Source: Marinobacter vinifirmus
Lineage (GTDB): Bacteria; Pseudomonadota; Gammaproteobacteria; Pseudomonadales; Oleiphilaceae
Direction of reading: 5' to 3'
Assembly: GCF_002258215.1 (NCBI RefSeq)
Contig: NZ_NEFY01000007.1
Coordinates: 124,001-188,000, forward strand
Length of the DNA: 64,000 bases
The notes under the pieces were generated by a model. That model was given only the letters and a program-made list of their open reading frames with translations. It did not search any database and was not told the DNA's origin. The position numbers were made by a program, and so were the translations under genes. Shown here piece by piece: positions 15,041 through 23,569 of this stretch (the stretch's first letter is position 1; every line of letters begins with the position of its first letter).

Positions 15041-16264
15041 ATGATGGCTAAGCTCACAGCGACCAAAGTTCGCGCCTTGATCAAAGATGGTTCTCCGGGT
15101 CGCCACAGCGACGGGAACGGGCTGTACCTCATGGTGCCAAAGCGTGGTGAACCATATTGGATGTTGCGTTACACACTCTCTGGTAAGCGGCGCGAGTTAA
15201 CGCTGGCAAAGTCTGGTGACTTCACCCTGGCGCAGGCTCGTGAGCGGGCCGTGGAGATTCAAAAGGAGATTCGGAACGGTACCGACCCAATAGAGGAGCG
15301 TAAGCGGGATGAGCAGGTGACGCTCAGTACCGTGAATGACCTCTTTGACGACTGGTATCAGGAGTTGGAAAAACGTCTTAAGCACCCGCACATCCCGAAA
15401 AGAATTTTCGTTAAAGAGGTGGCGCCTTCGATTGGTGGCTTCGATGTTGATGGAGTCAAGCCGATGGACGTTCGAACCATTGTTCGGAAAGTCGCGGACA
15501 GCGGGCGACCGACCACAGCGAATGACACTCTGATGTACCTGAAACAGCTGTTTAACCACGCGATCAAGCTGGGCCTGGTTACCTATAACCCAGCGGCTGC
15601 TTTCACATTCACTGATGCAGGGGGTGTTGAGAAAAGCCGAGACAGGGCATTAACCCTCGAGGAGATCAAGCATGTCTTTAAGGTGTTCCGGGAAAACGAA
15701 GACAGTTTCACCCGGGAAAACTATCTAGCTTGTGCGCTGTTGATCGTTTTGGGTGTACGTAAGACTGAGCTGACGGAAGCGAAGTGGGCAGAATTCGACT
15801 TGGATAAGCGCCGCTGGCGGCTCCCAGGAGAGCGAAGCAAGTCAGGCACTGAAATTGTTATTCCTCTTCCGCAGCATTCAGTGACCTGGCTGGAAGAGCT
15901 CAAAATCCGAGCCTTTCGTTCTGATTATGTATTTCCCAATCGGCGCACCAGCAAGCAGCCACACATGGGCAAAGACACGCTGAATCGAGCCATCGCGAAA
16001 CTGTTCGGCAAGGAGCCAGGCAGGGAGGTGCAGCCAGTGAACAGGATGGGGGATATTGCAGAATTCACCGTGCATGATTTGCGGCGTACTTGCCGCAGTT
16101 TGATGGCATCTGCAGGAGTGCCAGGACATGTCGCTGAGCGGTGTTTGAACCACAAGTTAAAGGGCGTTGAGGGCATTTACGACCGCTATGACTATTTCGA
16201 CGAACGTCGTGAGGCTCTGACTAAAGTGGAAGGTCTGGTTATCTCATCGGTGGAGGATCATTAG
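15041..16264 (+). CDS. int: P4-type tyrosine integrase (DUF4102 arm-binding domain)
   Basis: A site-specific recombinase of 407 residues. The N-terminal DUF4102 domain (KLTATKVRALIKDG, then SDGNGLYLMV) is followed by a SAM-like core-binding domain (about residues 95-190). The C-terminal catalytic domain has Arg240 (LGVRKTEL), HDLRR (345-349), His371 (CLNHKLKG) and the nucleophile Tyr380 (GIYDRY). All catalytic residues are present. The tandem ATGATG start follows GGGGGTG. A small hairpin CAACGC-GCGTTG (15017-15033) sits immediately before that ribosome site. It is the first gene of the island, in the same direction as yicC. Confidence 0.95.
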   Translation: MMAKLTATKVRALIKDGSPGRHSDGNGLYLMVPKRGEPYWMLRYTLSGKRRELTLAKSGDFTLAQARERAVEIQKEIRNGTDPIEERKRDEQVTLSTVNDLFDDWYQELEKRLKHPHIPKRIFVKEVAPSIGGFDVDGVKPMDVRTIVRKVADSGRPTTANDTLMYLKQLFNHAIKLGLVTYNPAAAFTFTDAGGVEKSRDRALTLEEIKHVFKVFRENEDSFTRENYLACALLIVLGVRKTELTEAKWAEFDLDKRRWRLPGERSKSGTEIVIPLPQHSVTWLEELKIRAFRSDYVFPNRRTSKQPHMGKDTLNRAIAKLFGKEPGREVQPVNRMGDIAEFTVHDLRRTCRSLMASAGVPGHVAERCLNHKLKGVEGIYDRYDYFDERREALTKVEGLVISSVEDH

Positions 16265-16316
16265 CAGCTTGATGGTAGTCTGTGTAAGTTCTCGGTGAGG
16301 CGTTTTGAGTTGAGGT

Positions 16317-16430
16317 ATCGGTCAGTGACGGGAACCAGTTCTCGTCCAAGTATTCCCGGTTGAGACGCCCGTTGAATGACTCTCCAGTCGCATTGTTGAT
16401 GGGCTGGCCGGGCCGAGAGAAATCAATCTC
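16317..16430 (-). pseudogene. IS3-family transposase OrfB C-terminal remnant
   Basis: On the minus strand an open stretch encodes IEIDFSRPGQPINNATGESFNGRLNREYLDENWF in two recognisable blocks. It matches the C-terminal DDE-E region of IS3-family OrfB (the Glu of ESFNGRLR). A stop codon lies immediately upstream and there is no start, so this is a fossil fragment. It is opposite in strand to the second IS3 remnant at 16554 and comes from a separate insertion. Confidence 0.7.
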
Positions 16431-16553
16431 TATCTGTCTCTCTTAGGCCCACCAGTACCTGACCTTGCTGGCCTGCGGCTTCCACCGGATGCCTCGATCG
16501 GTCCGCTGCTAAACAAAAGCGAACATTCAGAAACGACCGAATTGACTATAAGA

Positions 16554-17269
16554 GTAGTGGCATAGTGAATCTGGCCACCTGATTTTAAGTGTATGATCAC
16601 TCGTAGAGCAAGTCAGGTGGATTGGATGCCAAAGAAAATAAATTTCAGTCCGGAATTCCGTCTGGAAGCGGCCCAGCTGGTGATTGACCAGGGCTACACA
16701 ATGAAAGCGGCCTGCGATGCCATGGGGGTTGGTAAATCAATCATGGAGTATTGGGTGCGCAGGCTTCGAGCCGAGCGATCAGGCAAGGCACCACAAAAAG
16801 GTGAAGCTCGGACTCCCTGAGCAATTCTCGATAATCGAGCGACTTGAAGAGAGCTATGCGGTGCAGCGCCTGCGTCGGGTGTTTGAGGTGTACCGCAGCA
16901 GCTACCGGGCCTGGCGTGACCGAGACAGAGAGCCTTGCGAGGCTGAGAAAGCGCTGCTGGACGAGGTTGTCGAGGCGCATGCTGTCAGCAACGGATCTGC
17001 TGGCGCTCGCAGCCGCTAGGGCACGCTTACAAGAAGGCGGATCAGCCACAGTTGGATATCCCGAATCTTCTGGAGTCTGAAAGCAGAATGGGGGCCGGAA
17101 ATCGGATGTCCATGCTTTGCCACGGCGAAGCAATCGGTCACGGACTATATGATCGGTTATTGCAGCGCACTGCGGCCTCATAAATACAACGGCGGATTGC
17201 CGCCAAATGAGGCAGAACAGGCCTATTGGAAAACTCAAAAGACGGTGGCCTAAAACACTTGACCACTAC
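16554..17269 (+). mobile_element. Degraded IS3-family insertion sequence
   Basis: Imperfect terminal inverted repeats GTAGTGGCATAGTG (16554-16567) and CACTTGACCACTAC (17256-17269) match at 11 of 14 positions. Between them are fragments of orfA (16626-16820), the OrfB N-terminus (LEESYAVQRLRRVFEVYRSS, near 16845-16910), a middle fragment reading KADQPQLDIPNLLES near 17030 and the C-terminal tail (ALRPHKYNGGLPPNEAEQ, ending 17253). Total length is about 716 bases against roughly 1.2 kb for an intact element. The DDE catalytic core is missing, so it is dead. Confidence 0.8.
16626..16820 (+). pseudogene. IS3-family OrfA remnant
   Basis: The ATG at 16626 begins MPKKINFSPEFRLEAAQLV with the helix-turn-helix of OrfA (AACDAMGVGKSIMEYWVRRL). 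It stops after about 64 residues, whereas intact OrfA is about 95-100 residues with a leucine-zipper tail and a frameshift into OrfB. The tail and frameshift region are deleted. Confidence 0.75.
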
Positions 17270-17312
17270 AAACCACCCTGACCACATTTTTGATGTGGCC
17301 AGGGTTTCATGT

Positions 17313-18707
17313 CTACAGTTGGTCGTAGGCCAATGACGTATAGGGCGCACAGCCCAAGTCTTCAAACTCAGCCTTGCTCATGTAGGTCGCTTTTGGCATA
17401 AAGTCACCCAATACTGACGCTTCATCGCCAGCGGTCATAGTGTTCTGGATTGCCTGGTTAAAATCATCAGCTGGCAGCATATTGCGCACAATCAGAAACG
17501 CGGAATCAGGGTCGTCGGTTTTTCCGTCAACAATGCTGAAACCGTCGCCTTTGTTGGGCCAGGGCAGATAGCCAACCCCGCAGTCAGAATCGGCATTTTC
17601 GGGGCGATTCTCGGGCTCGCTGGTCACGATGGTGTAAAAACCGTCAGGGTTGATGAAGATTTGCTCGTCATACAGGCATTCTTTCACCGCCTGGGAGTAG
17701 TATTCGTTCTGGCAAAGTGACCAGTAGCGCAGGTCGTTTTCGTTGAAAAATTCCTGATCGTTCAGCGTTTCTGGGATTTCAGGAATTTTCCCCCTGATAA
17801 CGACCACGTCCCCGAAATCTTGGTTCAGGAACGAGTAAAGGTACTGGTTATCTGCGTTGGCGTAAAAGGCGGTGTTCCGTGGGGGGTTGTTTTTACAGTT
17901 GCCCTGAAAGTCGCATTGAAACAAAAACGCCGTTCCATAGCTGGCCCTGAACGCCGGGGTTTCACGGGCCGGCTCGAAATTGGCGCGCAAGGTTTCATAA
18001 GTGTCCGCTGGCACAAATGGAATGCCAAGCGGGTCAGTGCCGGCAGACATGGCAGCACAGGCTTCTTCGCCCTGAAGAGTGCTACCGTCGGCCAGGTGTA
18101 GCGTCACTCTTGGCAGCCCCACATCGCCGGTCCAATCGGCACCGATGTTGGGCACGTAGTTGCGGTAAATCAGTACCGCTTCCTCGCCCGCCGCGCTGGT
18201 TGCGTCATACAACGTGTTGTCTTCAGACGGGTTTGCCGGGTCGTTTGGGTCACCGGGTTTGACCGTGACCAGATAACGGCGGGACGGATCGGTGCGAACC
18301 GCGCCATCAATAAAAGGATTGATAGAGCCGGCTTCGGCAATGATGTTTTTGTCTGTCAACGATTGCGCCGGTGTTGTGTTGGCCCGGTAGCTGTTGAAGG
18401 ACATGTATCGGGAGTAAGGGAAATCTGCTTCCAGGGTGATGTAGGCACCGTCCTCCGGAAGCGTATAGGCGGCAGACCAATAGATGGCGCCGCTATCCGG
18501 GTAGGCGAAGTTGAAACCCTCGTTCTCTTTGACGTAAGGCCCAACCCACAGACAATCACTGGGCGGTGCTGAAAACGCCGTGGTATCAGACACCATGGTC
18601 GTGTCAGAACTGCTAGAGCCGTTGCAACCCATCATCAGGGCTGCTGTACCCGCAACCAGAAGCAGACTCCTGGCGGGAAACCTGTTTTTCATTGTTTTCA
18701 TGGTCAT
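17313..18707 (-). CDS. Uncharacterised lipoprotein, partner of the alkyl sulfatase
   Basis: A 464-residue protein with a lipoprotein signal peptide (RSLLLVAGTAALMMGC, lipid cysteine at residue 28) and a Ser/Asp/Thr-rich linker. The body is about 420 residues and rich in aromatic and acidic residues (LWVGPYVKENEGFNFAYPDS, YWSAAYTLPEDGAYITL). About eight cysteines suggest periplasmic disulfides, for example in CDFQGNCKNNPP and WSLCQNEYYSQAVKECLYDE. I do not recognise the fold. It starts 17 bases after the alkyl sulfatase stop on the same strand. A joint role in handling a surfactant or other organic substrate at the envelope is inferred only from that pairing. Confidence 0.75.
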   Translation of the reverse strand: MTMKTMKNRFPARSLLLVAGTAALMMGCNGSSSSDTTMVSDTTAFSAPPSDCLWVGPYVKENEGFNFAYPDSGAIYWSAAYTLPEDGAYITLEADFPYSRYMSFNSYRANTTPAQSLTDKNIIAEAGSINPFIDGAVRTDPSRRYLVTVKPGDPNDPANPSEDNTLYDATSAAGEEAVLIYRNYVPNIGADWTGDVGLPRVTLHLADGSTLQGEEACAAMSAGTDPLGIPFVPADTYETLRANFEPARETPAFRASYGTAFLFQCDFQGNCKNNPPRNTAFYANADNQYLYSFLNQDFGDVVVIRGKIPEIPETLNDQEFFNENDLRYWSLCQNEYYSQAVKECLYDEQIFINPDGFYTIVTSEPENRPENADSDCGVGYLPWPNKGDGFSIVDGKTDDPDSAFLIVRNMLPADDFNQAIQNTMTAGDEASVLGDFMPKATYMSKAEFEDLGCAPYTSLAYDQL

Positions 18708-18724
18708 TTCATGGTCCTTTTGCT

Positions 18725-20734
18725 TTAGGGTACTACGATGTTGAATTCACTGTTCGGTGTCTCGAACAGCGACAGGAACCGCACCAGTTGAATCGTGCTG
18801 CCTTCCAGTTCCAGGGCGTCGGATGTCAGCATTTCGGTCACGCCGACTTCTCCAATCAGCAGACGGGTGAACAGCTCCCGAGTGACTCTCAGCGTTGATT
18901 CGGCGTGGTCGAGGCTGGCATCTTTGTGGACATGCAGGACGGAATTCTTAACCGTCAGCAGATAGGATTCATTGAGGTCGGTAAACACAATGGCAATGCG
19001 TCGCTCCACGCCTTCGGCATCCTCCGCATTCAGGCGCACCGACATAGTCTGAAAGAACTTTTCGACCGGTGTTTGCTGAAGAATCCCGAGTAGGGTGGAC
19101 ATATCCATCAGTGGTTCTTCGGGTGCGCCATGGCGCAATTCGTAGGCACCGCTGAGATAGACGTCTCGCCAGGGTCCCGATTCGGCCTGATACCCCATCT
19201 GATCGTAGGTTTCGGCGAGTAAGGTTTTGGCCGATTCGTTGTCTGGCTCATCGAAGACCAGATGGTTCAGAATTTCTGCGGTCCAGCGATAGCTACCCTC
19301 GTCAAACGCGGCACGCGCTTTTTCCAGCAGGGCATCAGCGCCACCGGCAAGAGCGACATACCGGCTGGCGGCCTTCTCTGGCGGCAGCGGATCCAGGTTC
19401 GCGGGGTTGGCGTCGTACCAGCCCATGTAATACTGATAGACCGCCTTGCTGTTGTGTTTCAGCGTACCGTAGTAGCCTCGGTTGGAGAATGTCTGAGCCA
19501 GTTCTGGCGGCAGTTGCAACCGTTCGGCGATCTCCCTGGAGGTGAATCCGTTATTGAGCAGCCTTACCGTCTGGTCATGGATAAACTTGTAGGTGTCGCG
19601 GTGCAGCTCCAGGTAGTCAACGATTTCGGTGCGCCCCCACACAGGCCAGTGATGACTGGCAAAGTAGACGTCGCTGTCGGCGGAAAGATCGATGATCTCG
19701 TCGATGTAGGCACTCCACTTGAGCGCATCCCGGACTTTCGTTCCACGCAGCGTGTACAGATTGTGCATAGTCCGGGTTGCGATTTCGGCACCGCAGTATG
19801 CGGCCAGTTCGGGTATTCCGAAGGTCAGCTCTGCCGGTGCCTCAGAGCCGGGCGCATTCTGGAAAACAAAATCCAGCCCGTCGATGTTCAGGCGCTGCCC
19901 GGTGGTGTCGATAATTTCGGTGGGTGTGGCAATGCCAAAGGTGCCGTAAGCAGGTGACTTCCCCAACCCCGAGCCCACATGGCCATGGGGACCCTTCGCC
20001 AGTCGGCGGCCATACATAAACGAAGCTCGCCGCGCCATGGCCGTTCCAGCAATGATATTTTCACTGGTTGCCTCGTCCATGAAGCCAATCGGGGCAATCA
20101 CGCGAACCTTGCCGGCATCGTAATCGTCGCGGTTGATAACACCCCAGGCACCGGCGAAGTGATCGATGTGGCTGTGAGTGAAAATCACGGCAACCACTGG
20201 TACATCGCCGAGGTGTTCCCGAACCAGCGCGAGTGCGGCCTCAGCGGTTTCCTCTGAGGTCAGAGGGTCGACGATGATCAGTCCGGTGTCGCCCTGGATG
20301 ATGGTCATATTGGCCAGATCGAACCCGCGGACCTGGAAAATGCGGTCGGTAACCTCAAAAAGACCGTGAAGATTATTCAGGCCGGCTTGGCGCCAGAGAC
20401 CAGGGTGCGTGCTGTCCGGTGATGCGCCGTCAATGAAGGTGTACTCGTTGAGGTCCCAGATTAGGTCGCCCTGCTTATTCCTGATGATGGCTTTCTCACC
20501 TTCGAAGGTACCGATGAAGCCACGATTTGCGGCTTCATGGTCGGTGGTGTCGCGTTGGGGCAAGCTTTCTATTGCCTTTTGATTGCTCGAGGCTGTGTAA
20601 GTGGAGGCCGCAGTGAAGCCTTGGGAGTGCTCGCTGAGCTCCCTGCCTGTCTCACCACTGCAGGCTCCAAGTGTTGCTGCGAATAAACCGACAAATAATG
20701 CGGACAATCCGCTTCGAGCCGATACCTTTTCCAT
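18725..20734 (-). CDS. Alkyl sulfatase (SdsA/BDS1-type metallo-beta-lactamase fold), lipoprotein
   Basis: A 669-residue zinc hydrolase of the SdsA1/BDS1 family, which splits alkyl sulfates such as dodecyl sulfate into alcohol and sulfate. A lipobox (TLGAC, Cys25) predicts membrane anchoring. The metallo-beta-lactamase motif is intact: FTHSHIDHFAGAWGV (HxHxDH at 187-192). The dimerisation region follows (EIIDLSADSDVYFASHHWPVWG) and a C-terminal SCP2-like lipid-binding domain covers about the last 130 residues. It is the first gene of a two-gene minus-strand unit and is divergent from an AraC-type regulator. It is cargo of the island. Confidence 0.85.
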   Translation of the reverse strand: MEKVSARSGLSALFVGLFAATLGACSGETGRELSEHSQGFTAASTYTASSNQKAIESLPQRDTTDHEAANRGFIGTFEGEKAIIRNKQGDLIWDLNEYTFIDGASPDSTHPGLWRQAGLNNLHGLFEVTDRIFQVRGFDLANMTIIQGDTGLIIVDPLTSEETAEAALALVREHLGDVPVVAVIFTHSHIDHFAGAWGVINRDDYDAGKVRVIAPIGFMDEATSENIIAGTAMARRASFMYGRRLAKGPHGHVGSGLGKSPAYGTFGIATPTEIIDTTGQRLNIDGLDFVFQNAPGSEAPAELTFGIPELAAYCGAEIATRTMHNLYTLRGTKVRDALKWSAYIDEIIDLSADSDVYFASHHWPVWGRTEIVDYLELHRDTYKFIHDQTVRLLNNGFTSREIAERLQLPPELAQTFSNRGYYGTLKHNSKAVYQYYMGWYDANPANLDPLPPEKAASRYVALAGGADALLEKARAAFDEGSYRWTAEILNHLVFDEPDNESAKTLLAETYDQMGYQAESGPWRDVYLSGAYELRHGAPEEPLMDMSTLLGILQQTPVEKFFQTMSVRLNAEDAEGVERRIAIVFTDLNESYLLTVKNSVLHVHKDASLDHAESTLRVTRELFTRLLIGEVGVTEMLTSDALELEGSTIQLVRFLSLFETPNSEFNIVVP

Positions 20735-20854
20735 GATTCAATGCGCTCCGGTCACGTTGGTCGTGTTATCGTTCTATGACAAACTGAAAATGATATAAGG
20801 GCGCAACCAGCTAAAGCTGGTTGAACGCCGCCAATCTTTGGTGAAATTACGACA

Positions 20855-21871
20855 GTGACAAAAACTCGACCCGTCGCAGACTTTTCCACGATTGCCAGTT
20901 GGGCACGTTTCATCCTTGCCGGTTTTAAGCTGAAAGGGCTTGATACCGATAAACTGCTTTGCGAAGCAGGTATACGTAGCAGCGATCTTGAAAATCCCAA
21001 TGGCCGGATCAAGGTCGCTCACATGACCCAGTTGTGGGAGCTGGCTGCGCGCGACAGCGCCGACCCATTGTTTACTCTCCGTCTTGCGGATCTTGCGCGC
21101 GCCGATATGTTCAGCGGGCTCAGCCTGGCCATGATGTTCAGCGATACGACGGGTGAGGCCATCGAACGAATGTGCCGTTACAGCGGCGTTGCCAGTAGTG
21201 CCGCCCATCTAGAAACCATTCCCCGCAAGAACAACTCACTGGAGGTGGTTTTCCACCTGCAGATGCCGGTGGCGGGCGAAGCCCTTGAGGCCTTCATGGC
21301 CTGTGGCAGCCGCATTCTGAAACAGATTACCGACGACAAATTCCGCCCTCGCGAGGTTCATTTCAGTCACGATAAGTCTGGGCTCAGGGCGCAATTTGAG
21401 GCTTTTTTTGAGGCGCCGGTTTTTTTCAATGCACCGGTCTGCAAGTTTGTCGTCGATGAGCAGGTGCTGCGCTTGCCTTGCTACCAGTCAAATCCGGAGC
21501 TGGTTCAGAATATGGACCGCTGGATGAAGGAGTACCTTGAGCGCACAGACTCGCTTTCCATCACCGGCCAGGTTCAGAAGCTGCTCCTTGAAGGCACGAT
21601 TGACGGGAACGTGGATCAGGGCACAGTCGCCCGCCGGCTGGGCATGAGCGCCCGCCGGCTGCAGAGGGCACTGGAAAAGGAGGGCTACAGTTTCCGCGAG
21701 CTTCTGGAAAAATCGAAGCGTGAAATGGCTGAGGAACTGCTGAGCCGCCCAGAACTGTCACTGACGGATATCTGTTATTTGCTGGGTTTTTCCGACCAGA
21801 GCAATTTCACGAAAGCCTTCAAGCGATGGACCGGAAAGACGCCCTCGGCTTATCGCATAGCACCCCGATAA
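20855..21871 (+). CDS. AraC-family transcriptional regulator (OruR/arabinose-binding-like N-domain)
   Basis: A 338-residue regulator beginning at GTG (20855). Residues about 1-210 form the effector domain seen in OruR- and PchR-unlike AraC relatives (LKGLDTDKLLCEAGI, RIKVAHMTQLWELAARD). The C-terminal 100 residues hold two helix-turn-helix motifs (VARRLGMSARRLQRALEKEG and LTDICYLLGFSDQSNFTKAFKRWTG, split here at a motif boundary). It is transcribed away from the alkyl sulfatase with a 120-base shared control region. It probably activates the sulfatase-lipoprotein pair in response to their substrate. Confidence 0.85.
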   Translation: MTKTRPVADFSTIASWARFILAGFKLKGLDTDKLLCEAGIRSSDLENPNGRIKVAHMTQLWELAARDSADPLFTLRLADLARADMFSGLSLAMMFSDTTGEAIERMCRYSGVASSAAHLETIPRKNNSLEVVFHLQMPVAGEALEAFMACGSRILKQITDDKFRPREVHFSHDKSGLRAQFEAFFEAPVFFNAPVCKFVVDEQVLRLPCYQSNPELVQNMDRWMKEYLERTDSLSITGQVQKLLLEGTIDGNVDQGTVARRLGMSARRLQRALEKEGYSFRELLEKSKREMAEELLSRPELSLTDICYLLGFSDQSNFTKAFKRWTGKTPSAYRIAPR

Positions 21872-22088
21872 AAGGATGTATCAGTATTAACGGGGTAGAA
21901 TCCGTCGGGCCCCACTGTGTTTCAGCGTCAACCCCAAATCTCAATGTTCGCTTTGCGACCAATGTGGCCACCAGGGCAATACAATGGGCGCGGTCTGGAG
22001 TGGTGTCCCAGGTTCAGGATCATCAGTTCATCCGCCTCGGTGCGGCCCTGCCAGGCATCGTTATTCGAACTAATCTCAAACCTATATC

Positions 22089-22140
22089 ACCTCTGTGAAC
22101 CAAGGCACCAACGGTGCCTTCCCTCCCAATTCACAGAGGT
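22089..22140 (+). promoter_or_regulatory. Nested stem-loop masking the ribosome site of the 22148 gene
   Basis: ACCTCTGTGAA (22089-22099) pairs perfectly with TTCACAGAGGT (22130-22140). Inside lies AAGGCACC-AAC-GGTGCCTT (22102-22120). The AGAGG at 22135-22139 is the only plausible ribosome site for the ATG at 22148, and it is fully inside the outer stem. An RNA-level control element is inferred. About 215 bases upstream of it (21872-22088) hold no recognisable feature. Confidence 0.6.
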
Positions 22141-22147
22141 AATTCCA

Positions 22148-22516
22148 ATGTCCGAACAATGCCCCAGATGCCTGTCCACCCGGATTGGCAGGAACAACTA
22201 CGGAAAAAAGGCGGCTGGCGTGGTCGGTGCTGCCGCTGGCGTGTATGGCGGCTACGCCTCCGCAATTGCAGGTGCTCGAACAGGTGCTGTCGTTGGAGCG
22301 ATGGCTGGCCCGGTGAGTGGTATCGGTGGTGCGGTGATCGGCGGTTTGCTGGGCGGTGTCACCGGTGTCTCCGCTGGCATCATCCTGGGCGATGTGCTCG
22401 ATGAAGTCGTGCTTGATAATTACCGCTGCCTGGAGTGTGGTCATTCGTTCAGCATCGAACCTGACCCGGAAGACGAGACCACCGATAACCCCACCTCAAA
22501 ATTCCCTAAGGAGTAA
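22148..22516 (+). CDS. Zinc-ribbon protein with glycine-zipper membrane segment
   Basis: A 122-residue protein with an unusual design. A CPRC knuckle at residues 5-8 and a CLEC knuckle at 94-97 could form one zinc ribbon. They are separated by a Gly/Ala-rich hydrophobic stretch (residues 22-88) with GxxxG-like spacing (AAGVYGGYASAIAGARTGAV, then GGLLGGVTGVSAG). The tail is acidic. Glycine-zipper segments insert in membranes or oligomerise. The function is unknown. It is the first of three closely spaced genes with DUF932 (5-base gap) and YqaJ, so it belongs to that module. Confidence 0.75.
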   Translation: MSEQCPRCLSTRIGRNNYGKKAAGVVGAAAGVYGGYASAIAGARTGAVVGAMAGPVSGIGGAVIGGLLGGVTGVSAGIILGDVLDEVVLDNYRCLECGHSFSIEPDPEDETTDNPTSKFPKE

Positions 22517-22520
22517 CCCC

Positions 22521-23483
22521 ATGGCTCATCTGATCGAGCAAATGGCCTACGTTGGCCAAACCCCTTGGCATGGTCTGGGGAATGAACTCACCTCCAACCA
22601 ACCACTAGAAGTTTGGGCCAGGCAGGCTGGCCTCGACTGGCAGATCCAGGAAAGCCCCGTTCGCTACGTGACTAATGCCGGAAGCCCGCTGGGTGAGATC
22701 TTGTCCTACCCGGATTCCAAGGTGCTGTATCGCTCAGATACCAAAGCGCCGCTGTCGGTCGTCGGCAACCGCTTCAAGGTGGTTCAGCCCGAAGAGATCC
22801 TGGAGTTCTATCGGGATCTGACCGAAGTTTCCGGCTTTGAGCTGGAAACAGCCGGTGTGCTGAAAGGCGGCCGGAAAATGTGGGCGCTGGCTCGCACCGG
22901 CCAATCCGGTGTGCTGAAGGGCAATGATCAAACCAACGCCTACATACTGTTGGCCACGGCCTGTGATGGCACTATGGCCACGACGGCTCAATTCACCAGT
23001 ATTCGGGTGGTGTGTAACAACACCCTGGCTGTGGCCTTGAAGGATTCCACAGCCAATGCCGTGAAGGTGAAGCACAACACGGCGTTCGATGCGGACCTGG
23101 TGAAGAAGCAACTCGGCATTTCAGTCAGTGCGTGGGACGATTTCATGTATCGCCTGAAAACCTTGAGCGATCGGAAAGTGAAAACCACTGAGGCCAGGAA
23201 TTACTTCTTGAAGGTGTTCACGGACGATTCCGGTACCGGCGTTGGCAAAACCAACGAACGGTCCATGGCCAAGGCCCTGTCCTTGTATGAAGGGGAGGGC
23301 ATGGGCGCCACACTGGCATCGTCGGATGGCACCGCCTATGGCTTGCTGAACGCGGTCACCGAGTTCATTGACCATCAACGCCGCGCCAAAACTGTTGACC
23401 ACCGGCTTGATTCCGCCTGGTTTGGTAATGGTGCTTCCATCAAAAACCGCGCACTCGAGCAGGCCATGTCACTTGTGGCCTGA
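22521..23483 (+). CDS. DUF932/DUF945 phage-plasmid-like protein
   Basis: A 320-residue protein of the phage/plasmid-like family DUF932. Signatures include the N-terminal AYVGQTPWHGLG, LSVVGNRFKVVQPEEILEFYRDL, GGRKMWALAR and FTSIRVVCNNTLAVAL. The family is common in plasmids, integrative elements and phages beside recombination genes; its biochemical role is not established. A TAAGGAG site precedes the ATG. It sits between the zinc-ribbon gene and the YqaJ exonuclease and is followed by a strong terminator. Confidence 0.9.
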   Translation: MAHLIEQMAYVGQTPWHGLGNELTSNQPLEVWARQAGLDWQIQESPVRYVTNAGSPLGEILSYPDSKVLYRSDTKAPLSVVGNRFKVVQPEEILEFYRDLTEVSGFELETAGVLKGGRKMWALARTGQSGVLKGNDQTNAYILLATACDGTMATTAQFTSIRVVCNNTLAVALKDSTANAVKVKHNTAFDADLVKKQLGISVSAWDDFMYRLKTLSDRKVKTTEARNYFLKVFTDDSGTGVGKTNERSMAKALSLYEGEGMGATLASSDGTAYGLLNAVTEFIDHQRRAKTVDHRLDSAWFGNGASIKNRALEQAMSLVA

Positions 23484-23513
23484 CTTTTATCTCAAAACTC
23501 TAAAACCGCCATA

Positions 23514-23551
23514 AAGCCCACCGGAGCCTCGTGCTCTGGTGGGCTTTTTTA
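23514..23551 (+). terminator. Terminator between DUF932 and YqaJ genes
   Basis: Stem AAAGCCCACCGGAGC / GCTCTGGTGGGCTTT with TTTTTT after it, ending 19 bases before the next start codon. It may act as an attenuator, limiting YqaJ expression. Confidence 0.85.
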
Positions 23552-23569
23552 TGTCTGGAGGAAAACACC

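Noticed and set aside
16265..16553. Small plus-strand gene after the integrase
   Set aside because: No start with a ribosome site; the stretch is explained by the minus-strand OrfB fossil and noncoding sequence.
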